From the NCBI GenBank assembly GCA_903873095.1, contig CAIQMU010000120.1, positions 1 through 7,683 of the forward strand: a stretch of 7,683 nt of DNA. The letters run 5' to 3'. Source of the stretch: an uncultured bacterium (GTDB lineage: Bacteria > Patescibacteriota > Minisyncoccia > Phycocordibacterales > UBA1006). This document shows positions 1 to 6,310 of this stretch, piece by piece. The notes beneath the pieces are model-generated. The model was not told the origin of the DNA, did no database searches, and saw only the letters and a list, made by a program, of their open reading frames with translations. The first letter of the stretch is position 1. The number at the start of each line of letters is the position of its first letter. The position numbers and the translations under genes were made by a program.

Positions 1-132
1 GGTAATAAAAATAGATTCGGTATTTGGTGTTATGAATTTGCTTCTAAGAATGTTTTACCGACAGGGTTTGCAAAGCATTATAAATCATGTGATAAATTAC
101 TCCCACCATCAAATTTAAAAAATATAATATGA
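1..132 (+). CDS. C-terminal fragment of an unidentified protein (5' partial)
   Basis: Frame 1 is open from the first base to a TGA at 130-132, giving 43 residues that begin GNKNRFGIWCYEF and end LPPSNLKNII. The start lies outside the window. The fragment has aromatic and Cys residues (FGIWCYEF) and a basic stretch, but I recognise no family. It is taken as real because its stop overlaps the next start as ATGA (129-132), the usual geometry of translationally coupled genes, and because codon use and base composition match the following gene. The two therefore probably form an operon ending at the terminator at 812-836. Function unknown. Confidence 0.6.
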   Translation, partial: GNKNRFGIWCYEFASKNVLPTGFAKHYKSCDKLLPPSNLKNII

Positions 133-806
133 ATGAAGTAAACGAAACAAGTGAAACTTGTATTGAAATAATTAATCTCACTGAGATCATACAGCAAGAA
201 ATTGCACGAAGGGGTTTAATCTTCGGATATATTGATGTAAAACTACCAGAAACAGTAGAAGTTTTATGTGGTAAACCGAAAACACCTTTCGTTGTAACCG
301 ATGAGCTCATCAAATTTGCATATCCAGGTGATATTATCTATAAACAAGATTTTGATATCATCAAGGAGAAAATAAAAGAATCATTCTTTGAGCTTTTATT
401 GGATGAGCAAAAAATTCTTACTGAATATTTTGAAAAACGATTATCTCCTGCTGATAAAAACAAGATGTTAAAAGATGTTTCTTCAATAAGGAGAAATATC
501 TTAAAGAGAGAAGATCGTATTTTAAATGCTCCGGTAAAAATAATCAAGAATAAAATTCGTCAAATTTTTTCTAAAAAATATCGCCCGGATGTTTTTGAGA
601 AAACGCTTGAAGAGATTAAAGATTTCAAAAGGAAGGATTTTATTGTCATCAAGCCACAGGTTTATAAAAAAACCGAACTCGATGACACTAGGCAAAAAGA
701 ATTGCCATGGCGGCGCATAACGGAAATTGACCCTATTCAATATCCAAATTGGACAGTAGAAGATAAAATCAATTGTTTCCAAAGATATTTCAGAAAATGG
801 TTATAG
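129..806 (+). CDS. Hypothetical protein, 225 aa, family not recognised
   Basis: The protein is soluble-looking and highly charged, with no signal peptide or membrane segment. Residues 1-70 look like mixed alpha/beta (hydrophobic strands around LIFGYIDVKLP and TPFVV). Residues 72-165 are Lys/Glu-rich and mostly helical. The C-terminal part is rich in aromatic residues (PWRRITEIDPIQYPNW, then CFQRYFRKWL). No catalytic motif stands out. The start ATG overlaps the upstream stop (ATGA) and has no Shine-Dalgarno sequence, so translation may depend on coupling to the upstream gene. The stop is followed within a few bases by a strong intrinsic terminator, making this the last gene of its unit. The gene is AT-rich. 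The Lys/Arg-rich middle could bind nucleic acid, but that is only a guess from composition. Confidence 0.8.
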   Translation: MNEVNETSETCIEIINLTEIIQQEIARRGLIFGYIDVKLPETVEVLCGKPKTPFVVTDELIKFAYPGDIIYKQDFDIIKEKIKESFFELLLDEQKILTEYFEKRLSPADKNKMLKDVSSIRRNILKREDRILNAPVKIIKNKIRQIFSKKYRPDVFEKTLEEIKDFKRKDFIVIKPQVYKKTELDDTRQKELPWRRITEIDPIQYPNWTVEDKINCFQRYFRKWL

Positions 807-811
807 TCACT

Positions 812-836
812 AAAGCTCCGTAAGGAGCTTTTTTTT
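812..836 (+). terminator. Rho-independent terminator after the 225-aa hypothetical gene
   Basis: AAAGCTCC (812-819) pairs with GGAGCTTT (824-831) around the loop GTAA, followed by a run of T to 836. It starts six bases after the stop codon at 804-806. The T-tract runs almost directly into the -35 box of the ychF promoter. Confidence 0.9.
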
Positions 837-837
837 C

Positions 838-866
838 TTGAAAATTTATCAAAAATAATGTATAGT
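838..866 (+). promoter_or_regulatory. Sigma-70-type promoter for ychF
   Basis: TTGAAA (838-843), a 17-base spacer, then TATAGT (861-866). Expected transcription start is about 872-874, only two to four bases before the ATG at 876, so the mRNA would be essentially leaderless. The promoter overlaps the in-frame ATG at 858, which argues against that codon as the start. Confidence 0.75.
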
Positions 867-875
867 TTCGCCCAT

Positions 876-1997
876 ATGTCACTCTCCATCGGAATTGTTG
901 GTTTGCCCAACGTTGGTAAATCAACCTTGTTTAACGCGTTAACAAAAAAAGGCGTACCTGCTGAAAATTATCCATTCTGCACGATTGATCCAAGTGTTGG
1001 AATCGTCGCAGTGCCTGATGAACGGCTCCATAAATTAGCCGAGTTTTCGCAAACACAAAAAACAATTCCTGCAGCCATCGAATTCGTCGATATTGCAGGA
1101 CTTGTTGCGGGTGCATCAAAAGGTGAAGGGCTTGGAAATAAATTCCTCGCACACATTCGCGAAACAGATGCCATTTTGGAAATGGTACGTATTTTTGCTG
1201 TAAACGACGGAAAAGAATCAATCAATCACGTCTACGGTGAAATTGATCCGCTTCGTGATATCAAAGTCATCAACATGGAACTTATCTTGGCAGACATGGA
1301 AACCGTTGAAAAACGAATTGGAAATTTACAAAAAGGAGTTCGTGCGGGTGAGAAACTCGCCATCGCCGAGGAATCAGCATGCAAAAAAATTCTTGCAGCA
1401 CTTGAACAAGAAAAAATGGCAAACACAGTTGTCTTGATCGAGGACGAGGCAAAAACAGCAAAGCTGCTTAATTTACTGACGATGAAAAAATTCATCTATG
1501 GATTAAACAAACGAAGTGGTGGAAAAAATTTGGACGAAACAGATGCACAAGAATTCAAACGCATTTGCAATGAAATTGAAAGTTATGGATCCGAGTGGGT
1601 TGTGATTGATGCGAAAATTGAACACGAGCTTTCAGATTTTGAAGGTGCTGAGCGTGATGAAATGCGTAGTGCGATGACAGAAAGTGATTCAAGTTATGAT
1701 GACGGTATTAATGAATTAATCAAGAAATCATACAAACTTCTCGGACTCGCAACCTATTTCACAACAGGTGAAAAAGAAACACGCGCGTGGACTATTCTTG
1801 CAGGCTCAACAGCACCTATTGCAGCCGCTGCCATTCATACTGATTTTCAAAATAAATTTATTCGTGCGGAAGTTGTATTTTGGAGTGACTTGCTGGAATC
1901 AGGATCATATGCGAATGCAAAATCAAAAGGATTGGTGAGAACAGAAGGGAAGGAGTACATTGTAAAAGATGGAGATGTTATTGAATTTAAAATCTAG
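876..1997 (+). CDS. ychF: YchF/OLA1-family ribosome-binding P-loop ATPase
   Basis: YchF is a cytoplasmic Obg-related NTPase that binds the 70S ribosome and, in characterised members, prefers ATP; it is linked to translation and stress responses. From the start at 876 the protein has 373 residues (E. coli about 363). Visible motifs: G1 GLPNVGKS at 9-16, family signature YPFCTIDPSVG at 32-42, G3 DIAG at 72-75 inside DIAGLVAGASKGEGLGN, a helical coiled-coil insertion at about 130-200, and a C-terminal TGS domain at about 290-373 (TYFTTGEKETRAWTI, AAAIHTDF, FIRAE, YIVKDGDVIEF). The G4 position, usually NxxE after the strand corresponding to KKFIYGLN, reads N211-K-R-S, with a nearby NLDE at 218-221. 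An ATG at 858 is in frame but lies within the -10 box, and MSLSIGIVGL fits the family N-terminus, so 876 is chosen. No Shine-Dalgarno is present. Confidence 0.97.
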   Translation: MSLSIGIVGLPNVGKSTLFNALTKKGVPAENYPFCTIDPSVGIVAVPDERLHKLAEFSQTQKTIPAAIEFVDIAGLVAGASKGEGLGNKFLAHIRETDAILEMVRIFAVNDGKESINHVYGEIDPLRDIKVINMELILADMETVEKRIGNLQKGVRAGEKLAIAEESACKKILAALEQEKMANTVVLIEDEAKTAKLLNLLTMKKFIYGLNKRSGGKNLDETDAQEFKRICNEIESYGSEWVVIDAKIEHELSDFEGAERDEMRSAMTESDSSYDDGINELIKKSYKLLGLATYFTTGEKETRAWTILAGSTAPIAAAAIHTDFQNKFIRAEVVFWSDLLESGSYANAKSKGLVRTEGKEYIVKDGDVIEFKI

Positions 1998-2002
1998 TCG
2001 TG

Positions 2003-2041
2003 TTCGGCCCCCTCTATTAGAGGGGGTAGGGGGTGTGGTTT
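2003..2041. repeat. REP-like palindrome with a G-rich tail
   Basis: CCCCCTCTA (2008-2016) and TAGAGGGGG (2018-2026) form a near-perfect palindrome followed by TAGGGGGTGTGGTTT. There is no T-tract, so it is not a standard intrinsic terminator for ychF, although the hairpin may protect the mRNA 3' end. The layout, a C-rich/G-rich palindrome followed by GGGTGnGGTTT, resembles the 65-nt repeats at 6355-6419 and 6860-6924 without their second hairpin. It is probably a member of a dispersed repeat family, which one copy cannot prove. Confidence 0.6.
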
Positions 2042-2043
2042 CC

Positions 2044-2072
2044 TTGACTTTATTTTTTGTTTAGGTTAGAAT
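2044..2072 (+). promoter_or_regulatory. Sigma-70-type promoter for the 134-aa hypothetical gene
   Basis: TTGACT (2044-2049), a 17-base spacer, then TAGAAT (2067-2072). Expected start is about 2079, leaving a leader of about 16 bases before the ATG at 2095. That leader (ACAAACAAATTAATCTATC) contains no Shine-Dalgarno sequence. Confidence 0.7.
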
Positions 2073-2094
2073 TTGACAAACAAATTAATCTATC

Positions 2095-2499
2095 ATGGAA
2101 CAGAAACACTTCGACCCAAACGGTGCTGATGACCTCGATCCTGAACTAGACATTGCTGTTATTTTAAAAAAGACCAAGCCTCAAAAAAAGTACCAGATCG
2201 TAGACCTAGGTATTACGATCCATTTATTTTTTGAAGGGTCACTCATTTTTGGTAGATATGCCATTTGTGAAGTAATTGGAAGAAATATTTACATGGTTAC
2301 ATTTCCTTGCGAAATGACCAAGATTCCTCGTGACAAAGTTACAAATCCTTGTGACGTTGTAAAAATTCCAATCATTCATAATTCTCATTTATACTTGAAA
2401 TGGCTTCTCAAAAGGAAGTTGAGTACGATCAAAGATCTTCCTGTAAAAATGCTTCCACTTCACGTTTTAAATGATTGTAAGATGCTTAAAGTGATATAA
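2095..2499 (+). CDS. Hypothetical protein, 134 aa, family not recognised
   Basis: A small soluble-looking protein with an acidic N-terminus (DPNGADDLDPELD at 7-19), a Lys-rich turn (25-32) and then a hydrophobic, strand-rich core (about 33-70). An internal repeat is visible: PCEMTKIP at 71-78 and PCDVVKIP at 85-92, 14 residues apart. The C-terminal part is basic and hydrophobic (LYLKWLLKRKL, then LPVKMLPLHVL). Four Cys residues are present, but spacing does not suggest a zinc site. No signal peptide or clear membrane segment is seen. It is its own transcription unit, with a good promoter just upstream and an intrinsic terminator just after the stop, which supports it being a real expressed gene. 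Function unknown. Confidence 0.8.
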   Translation: MEQKHFDPNGADDLDPELDIAVILKKTKPQKKYQIVDLGITIHLFFEGSLIFGRYAICEVIGRNIYMVTFPCEMTKIPRDKVTNPCDVVKIPIIHNSHLYLKWLLKRKLSTIKDLPVKMLPLHVLNDCKMLKVI

Positions 2500-2504
2500 T
2501 TTCT

Positions 2505-2536
2505 AAAACCGCCCTTATTTCAAAGGGTGGTTTTTT
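2505..2536 (+). terminator. Rho-independent terminator after the 134-aa hypothetical gene
   Basis: AAAACCGCCCTT (2505-2516) pairs with AAGGGTGGTTTT (2523-2534), with one G-T wobble, around a six-base loop (ATTTCA). A T-run extends to 2536. The A-run on the 5' side could allow some activity on the opposite strand. The -35 box of the next gene begins three bases after the T-run. Confidence 0.9.
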
Positions 2537-2538
2537 AC

Positions 2539-2567
2539 TTGACATTATCTTTAAAATGTGATAAGAT
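2539..2567 (+). promoter_or_regulatory. Strong sigma-70-type promoter for the 175-aa hypothetical gene
   Basis: Consensus TTGACA (2539-2544), a 17-base spacer, then TAAGAT (2562-2567). Expected start is about 2574, giving a roughly 30-base, A-rich, unstructured leader with no Shine-Dalgarno. A second possible -10, TATAAC (2582-2587), lacks a matching -35. Confidence 0.75.
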
Positions 2568-2604
2568 AGAATCAAGTATTTTATAACATAAATAAACAAA
2601 AAAC

Positions 2605-3132
2605 ATGAACAATTTATTAACAAAGAAAAAAGTCAAAAAGTGGACGCAGTATTGCCTTGCTAATTTCCCTCTTGCTATGAAGCATCTTGCGATTTGCCTC
2701 GGACAGAAACAGGAAGAAGTTTTGAAATATGCTTTCGACAACAGCAGTGATGCTGAATGCCAAAAGCTGATCAAAAAATTCTTTTTCTATCAGAAAGTTT
2801 TAGATCTGCAAGATTCAGATTTTCTTCACCCTAATCTCAAGGAAAGATTTGAAAAAATATTTCCGGCTGCGCAAGAAAGGTATTCAAAACTAGAGGAAAC
2901 TGTAACTGCATCAAAACTGGAAATCCAGGAAAAAGTGGCAATGGCGGAACCTCTCAAAGTTTCAGTGCCCACAGAAGAAGCGGAGTTTACGTTTTCTGTG
3001 TATCAGAAGCCTGTGTTCAGCATCCCGCCCTTTCGTGATAAAAATCACGACATCACACGCCTTAAGTTCAAGGATGAAAAAGATCTCACCAAAGGCAGAA
3101 GTTTTTCAAATTTCATGAGACTCGCATCTTGA
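2605..3132 (+). CDS. Hypothetical protein, 175 aa, family not recognised
   Basis: The N-terminal half is helical and basic (KKKVKKWTQY at 7-16, then LAMKHLAICLGQKQEEVLKYAF at 23-44 and LIKKFFFYQKVLDL at 55-68). A helical Glu/Lys segment (about 78-115) follows. The C-terminal 60 residues have low helical content and are rich in Pro, Phe and charged residues (PVFSIPPFRDKNHDITRLKFKD), so they may be extended or a docking tail. No signal peptide, transmembrane segment or known catalytic motif is seen. The gene has a near-consensus promoter and ends with TGA, followed 17 bases later by an intrinsic terminator, so it is a free-standing, probably well-expressed unit. The ATG is preceded by an A-rich leader rather than a Shine-Dalgarno. 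Function unknown. Confidence 0.8.
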   Translation: MNNLLTKKKVKKWTQYCLANFPLAMKHLAICLGQKQEEVLKYAFDNSSDAECQKLIKKFFFYQKVLDLQDSDFLHPNLKERFEKIFPAAQERYSKLEETVTASKLEIQEKVAMAEPLKVSVPTEEAEFTFSVYQKPVFSIPPFRDKNHDITRLKFKDEKDLTKGRSFSNFMRLAS

Positions 3133-3149
3133 TTAAAAACCAAGACTTC

Positions 3150-3178
3150 AAAACCCTGTTTACCAAAACAGGGTTTTT
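3150..3178 (+). terminator. Rho-independent terminator after the 175-aa hypothetical gene
   Basis: AAAACCCTGTTT (3150-3161) pairs perfectly with AAACAGGGTTTT (3166-3177) around the loop ACCA, and the T-run ends at 3178. The long A/T-flanked stem could act on both strands. Confidence 0.9.
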
Positions 3179-3182
3179 ATTT

Positions 3183-3210
3183 ACCCTGCGTAGCTTTAGC
3201 GAAGCAGGGT
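3183..3210. repeat. REP-like inverted repeat with ACCCTGC arms
   Basis: ACCCTGC (3183-3189) and GCAGGGT (3204-3210) bracket GTAGCTTTAGCGAA, which can itself form a small GCTT/AAGC stem. It directly follows the terminator at 3150-3178 and runs into the extended -10 of the next gene. Nine bases (TGCGTAGCT, 3187-3195) recur in reverse complement at 6420-6428, directly beside the 6355-6419 repeat. A dispersed REP-type element is the likeliest reading. Confidence 0.55.
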
Positions 3211-3212
3211 TG

Positions 3213-3221
3213 TGATACAAT
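3213..3221 (+). promoter_or_regulatory. Extended -10 promoter for the phosphatidylserine-decarboxylase-like gene
   Basis: TGATACAAT matches the extended -10 pattern TGnTATAAT with one mismatch. No good -35 is found at the expected distance (GCTTTA at 3193-3198, inside the palindrome). The expected start, about seven bases after the -10, falls on the A of the ATG at 3228, predicting a leaderless mRNA. Confidence 0.6.
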
Positions 3222-3227
3222 TTAAAT

Positions 3228-3833
3228 ATGAAAAAATTCCTAGTAGGAACAAGTTGTGTAGTTGTGTTTTTATTAGGATTTGTGTTGTTTTTTAGTCGCG
3301 CACCTAGTCGCATCACTCCACAAAACGGAATTATTTCACCAACATCAGGTCATGTTATTGGAATTGAACAAGAACAAACTCCAAATTTATTTTTTACAAA
3401 AAAGGGAACAGGGAACACTGTTTCACTTCCTGAAATAACAGGATCTGTTTCCCTTGTTATTGTCGAGCTCACACCTCTTGATGTTCATGTTCAACGTGCG
3501 CCGATTTCTGGATCAATCATTCGCATGGATCATTATGATGGAAATCATTCAAATGCACTTGGTGCACAGAAATTAACACTGTCGAGTACGAATGAAAAAG
3601 TTATCACGTTATTTAAAAATACAACTGACACAATTGGTGTTGTGCAGGTTGCCGGCATGGCAGCACGACGTATCGTAAACTATTCACATGTTGGTGACAC
3701 TGTTTCAAAAGGATTCCTCTATGGCCGAATTCTTCTTGGTTCGCAAGTAGTTGTCATTATTCCAAGTAATCACACCGTGAATGTTCATGTGGGAGATAGG
3801 GTAATAGATGGTGAAACAATCCTTGCGAATTAA
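3228..3833 (+). CDS. Phosphatidylserine-decarboxylase-like protein, archaeal-type, membrane-anchored
   Basis: Active relatives convert phosphatidylserine to phosphatidylethanolamine at the membrane after cleaving themselves to form a pyruvoyl group. The 201-residue length fits the short (archaeal-type) class. An N-terminal membrane segment (about 4-22) precedes FFSRAPSRITP (21-31), equivalent to the family FFRDPxRxxP. Then come ISPTSGHV (36-43, family SPADGxV), LDVHVQRAPISG (84-95, containing His87), TNEK (121-124), GVVQVAGMAARRIV (137-150), LLGSQVVV (169-176, with the Gly171-Ser172 cleavage site) and VHVGDRVIDGETILA (186-200). The Ser that becomes the pyruvoyl group is present, but the Asp of SPADG is Ser40, a residue known in other family members to be needed for self-processing. 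It may be an inactive or divergent paralogue. The start is ATG 3228, no Shine-Dalgarno. It converges on topA. Family assignment is firm, activity is not. Confidence 0.88.
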   Translation: MKKFLVGTSCVVVFLLGFVLFFSRAPSRITPQNGIISPTSGHVIGIEQEQTPNLFFTKKGTGNTVSLPEITGSVSLVIVELTPLDVHVQRAPISGSIIRMDHYDGNHSNALGAQKLTLSSTNEKVITLFKNTTDTIGVVQVAGMAARRIVNYSHVGDTVSKGFLYGRILLGSQVVVIIPSNHTVNVHVGDRVIDGETILAN

Positions 3834-3857
3834 AAAAATCCTCTAAGGGATTTTTTT
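3832..3857. terminator. Bidirectional intrinsic terminator between the converging psd-like gene and topA
   Basis: AAAAAAATCC (3832-3841) pairs with GGATTTTTTT (3848-3857) around a six-base loop. The A-run on one side and T-run on the other give a T-tract in both directions. It overlaps both stop codons (TAA 3831-3833 on +; TAA at 3858-3856 on -), so the two genes share a 26-base terminator. Confidence 0.9.
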
Positions 3858-6300
3858 ATCGTCTCTTTTTCTTATCAGCATTCGCCATCGTCATCAGCGC
3901 AATAACTTCATCCATCGTGATTGATTGCGGATCGGTGTTATCTGGCAAGTAAATGCGTTGCAATCCTTGGCGCATAAACATTCCTGATTTTGATTTCAAA
4001 ATTTGAATTTCTTTGTTCGTTTTTGGATGTTTGCCAACTGTACGGACAAGTTCAACACCTTTTGGTAGTGCTTTTGGTTCGTTCAAAATTTTCAAAGCCT
4101 GATCAAATGTGATCGTGTATGGATCAAATCCACTTGATTTTTTAATTGATCTAAACTCGCGACCAACACCGACGTACGGACCAAATCGTCCAATGTTTGC
4201 GATGACTTGTTCATTTGTTTTTGGATCAACGCCGAGCTCGCGAGGTAATTCAAGTAATTTGAGCGCAACTTCAAGAGTAATATTTTCAGGCTTAACAGTT
4301 GGAGGAAGAGAGGCTCTGCGAGGGTTTGCAACCTCAGGTTTTATTTCTGGAATAGGTTCTTCTGAAGAAACTTTCTTTTTCGAAACTCGCTTCTTTTTAA
4401 CTTTGGGAAGTTTCTCTGGTGTTTCGCCAAGTTGTACATAAGGACCGAATCGTCCTGTCAGCACATACACATTCATTCCAGATTTTGGATCAATACCAAG
4501 AGGTGCATCTTTGCCAATTTCTTTTCCTTCGAGGGTGAGTGCACCGTTACAATCAGGGAATCTTGAGCATGACAAGAATTTTCCATTCTTTGATAGCTTG
4601 ATAACCATCGGACTGCCACACACAGGACATTTTGTTCCTTCTGGTGCATCACCAAGGTTTGTTAGTTTAGGAATAGATTCTTTTGATTCAACATCGGCAA
4701 TAAACGGACCATAGAAATCTTTCAGTGTTTTTACATAGGTTCGTTTTCCTTCGGCAATTTCATCAAGTTCATTTTCCATTTCAGCGGTAAACGTATCTGA
4801 GATGTAGTTTGCAAAATTTTGTTCGAGGAAACTTGAAACAACATCACCGGTATCTGTTGGAAAAAGTGTACGTCCTTCTTTTTTTACATACCCACGATCT
4901 TCAATTGTTTTCATGATCGAGGCATACGTTGAAGGTCGTCCGATTCCTCGACTTTCGAGTTCTTTGACGAGTCCGGCTTCGGTATATCGTGAAGGTGGCT
5001 GTGTTTGTTTTGCGATTGCTTCCAAGTTTTTCAAATCAAGTTCTTCGCCAACAGAAAGTTTTGGAAGTTCAACATCTTCACCTCGTGCACCTGTATCAAC
5101 AGCAAGCCATCCTGGTGAAATTAATCGTGATCCATTTGCTGTAAAATCTGGAATTGTTTTACTTGAAACATTTGCTGAAATTTTTGTTTTAAGAAGTTTG
5201 GCGTCTACCATCTGTGATGACACAGCTCGTTCCCAAATTAATTTATACAAAGAAACTTGTTCATCGGTTGCACCTTCGTGAAGTGATTCAATATGTGTTG
5301 GCCGAATTGGTTCATGGGCCTCCTGTGCATTTTTTGATTTTGTTGCATACGTGCGCGCCTCGGCATTTTCTTTTCCAAATTTTTTCTCAACGAGTGCGAG
5401 GATTTGTGTCTGTGCCTGCTTTGAAAGATTGGTCGAGTCTGTACGCATGTACGTAATGTGCCCAGCTTCGTAGAGACGTTGCGCAACTTGCATCGTGCGT
5501 GCAGGTGAAAAACCAAGACGAGTCGATGCTGTCTGTTGCAATGTTGATGTCGTAAACGGTGCGCGAGGTGATCGTTTTTGTTCTGATTCTTTGATATCAG
5601 TCACGAACCATTTTTCGCGATTTCCAATTTCTAGAATTTCATCAACTATTTTTTTATCTCGAGGCTCATCTACACAGGTTAGTTTGATGGTTTCTTTTTT
5701 TGCAGAAAACACACCTTCAAGCACCCAAAAATCTTCTGGTTTAAACGCGCGAATTTCTCGTTCGCGTTCCATAATGATGCGAAGTGCAGGTGATTGTACT
5801 CGACCAGCAGATAATCCGTAACGAACTTTTTTCCAAATCAAACCTGACAGATCATATCCAACAAGACGATCGAGAACGCGACGTGCTTCTTGTGCCTCGA
5901 CTAATTGCTCATCAATTTCACGTGGATGTTTTAATGCTTCGGTAACAGCTTCTTTTGTAATTTCGTGAAATGTTGCACGTTTGATAGGTGATGTAATTTT
6001 TACTTCTTTCAAAATTTCTTTTAAGTGCCAAGAAATAGCCTCACCTTCGCGGTCGGGGTCAGTTGCGAGAATAATTTCGTCTGCTTTTTTTGCAAGTGTT
6101 TGAAGTTCAGAAATAACCCGGCCTTTGCCTGGTGAAACTTCGTAGTGGGGAATAAATCCACCGGGAATATCGATTGCATCCTTGTTTGATTTTGGTAAAT
6201 CACGAATGTGTCCGATTGATGCACGAACGGTATATTTTCCATCCAAATATTTTTCGATGGTCTTTGCTTTTGAAGGAGACTCGACAATTAATAGTTTCAT
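3856..6300 (-). CDS. topA: DNA topoisomerase I (type IA)
   Basis: TopA relaxes negative supercoils by cutting one strand through a 5'-phosphotyrosine link. From the start at 6300 it has 814 residues. The Toprim domain begins at MKLLIVESPSKAKTIEKYL (Glu7) and has the metal-binding DPDREGE (Asp81, Asp83, Glu85). The catalytic Tyr284 is in HITYMRTDST. RYTEAGLVKELESRGIGRPS (438-457) is also typical. One C4 zinc finger follows (Cys558, 561, 578, 584). Two C-terminal repeats carry GRFGPYV (616-622 and 704-710), separated by a Lys/Pro-rich linker (about 629-670), and a third, degenerate repeat follows at about 747-785. The C-terminus is basic (KKKRR). An upstream in-frame ATG at 6375 adds 25 non-homologous residues and another at 6315 lies in the presumed -10 box, so 6300 is chosen. 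There is no Shine-Dalgarno. The gene lies downstream of dprA, a common bacterial order. Confidence 0.97.
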   Translation of the reverse strand: MKLLIVESPSKAKTIEKYLDGKYTVRASIGHIRDLPKSNKDAIDIPGGFIPHYEVSPGKGRVISELQTLAKKADEIILATDPDREGEAISWHLKEILKEVKITSPIKRATFHEITKEAVTEALKHPREIDEQLVEAQEARRVLDRLVGYDLSGLIWKKVRYGLSAGRVQSPALRIIMEREREIRAFKPEDFWVLEGVFSAKKETIKLTCVDEPRDKKIVDEILEIGNREKWFVTDIKESEQKRSPRAPFTTSTLQQTASTRLGFSPARTMQVAQRLYEAGHITYMRTDSTNLSKQAQTQILALVEKKFGKENAEARTYATKSKNAQEAHEPIRPTHIESLHEGATDEQVSLYKLIWERAVSSQMVDAKLLKTKISANVSSKTIPDFTANGSRLISPGWLAVDTGARGEDVELPKLSVGEELDLKNLEAIAKQTQPPSRYTEAGLVKELESRGIGRPSTYASIMKTIEDRGYVKKEGRTLFPTDTGDVVSSFLEQNFANYISDTFTAEMENELDEIAEGKRTYVKTLKDFYGPFIADVESKESIPKLTNLGDAPEGTKCPVCGSPMVIKLSKNGKFLSCSRFPDCNGALTLEGKEIGKDAPLGIDPKSGMNVYVLTGRFGPYVQLGETPEKLPKVKKKRVSKKKVSSEEPIPEIKPEVANPRRASLPPTVKPENITLEVALKLLELPRELGVDPKTNEQVIANIGRFGPYVGVGREFRSIKKSSGFDPYTITFDQALKILNEPKALPKGVELVRTVGKHPKTNKEIQILKSKSGMFMRQGLQRIYLPDNTDPQSITMDEVIALMTMANADKKKRR

Positions 6301-6310
6301 AAGATGTCTA

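Noticed and set aside
858..875. Upstream in-frame ATG for ychF (six extra residues).
   Set aside because: It overlaps the -10 box TATAGT and adds residues not seen in YchF; the ATG at 876 gives the family N-terminus.
2022..2038. G-quadruplex in the G-rich tail after ychF.
   Set aside because: Only two runs of three or more G are present, not enough for an intramolecular quadruplex.
2073..2078. Perfect TTGACA just before the 134-aa gene.
   Set aside because: No -10 lies at 16-18 bases; that position is inside the coding region. The TTGACT/TAGAAT pair fits better.
3130..3132. Possible reassigned TGA codon, as in some Patescibacteria.
   Set aside because: TGA ends this gene just before a strong terminator and also ends the fragment at 130-132, so it works as stop.
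4109..5821. Several plus-strand open frames of about 70-120 codons inside topA.
   Set aside because: They are antisense to a gene with clear, continuous TopA homology and show no recognisable protein features or start signals.
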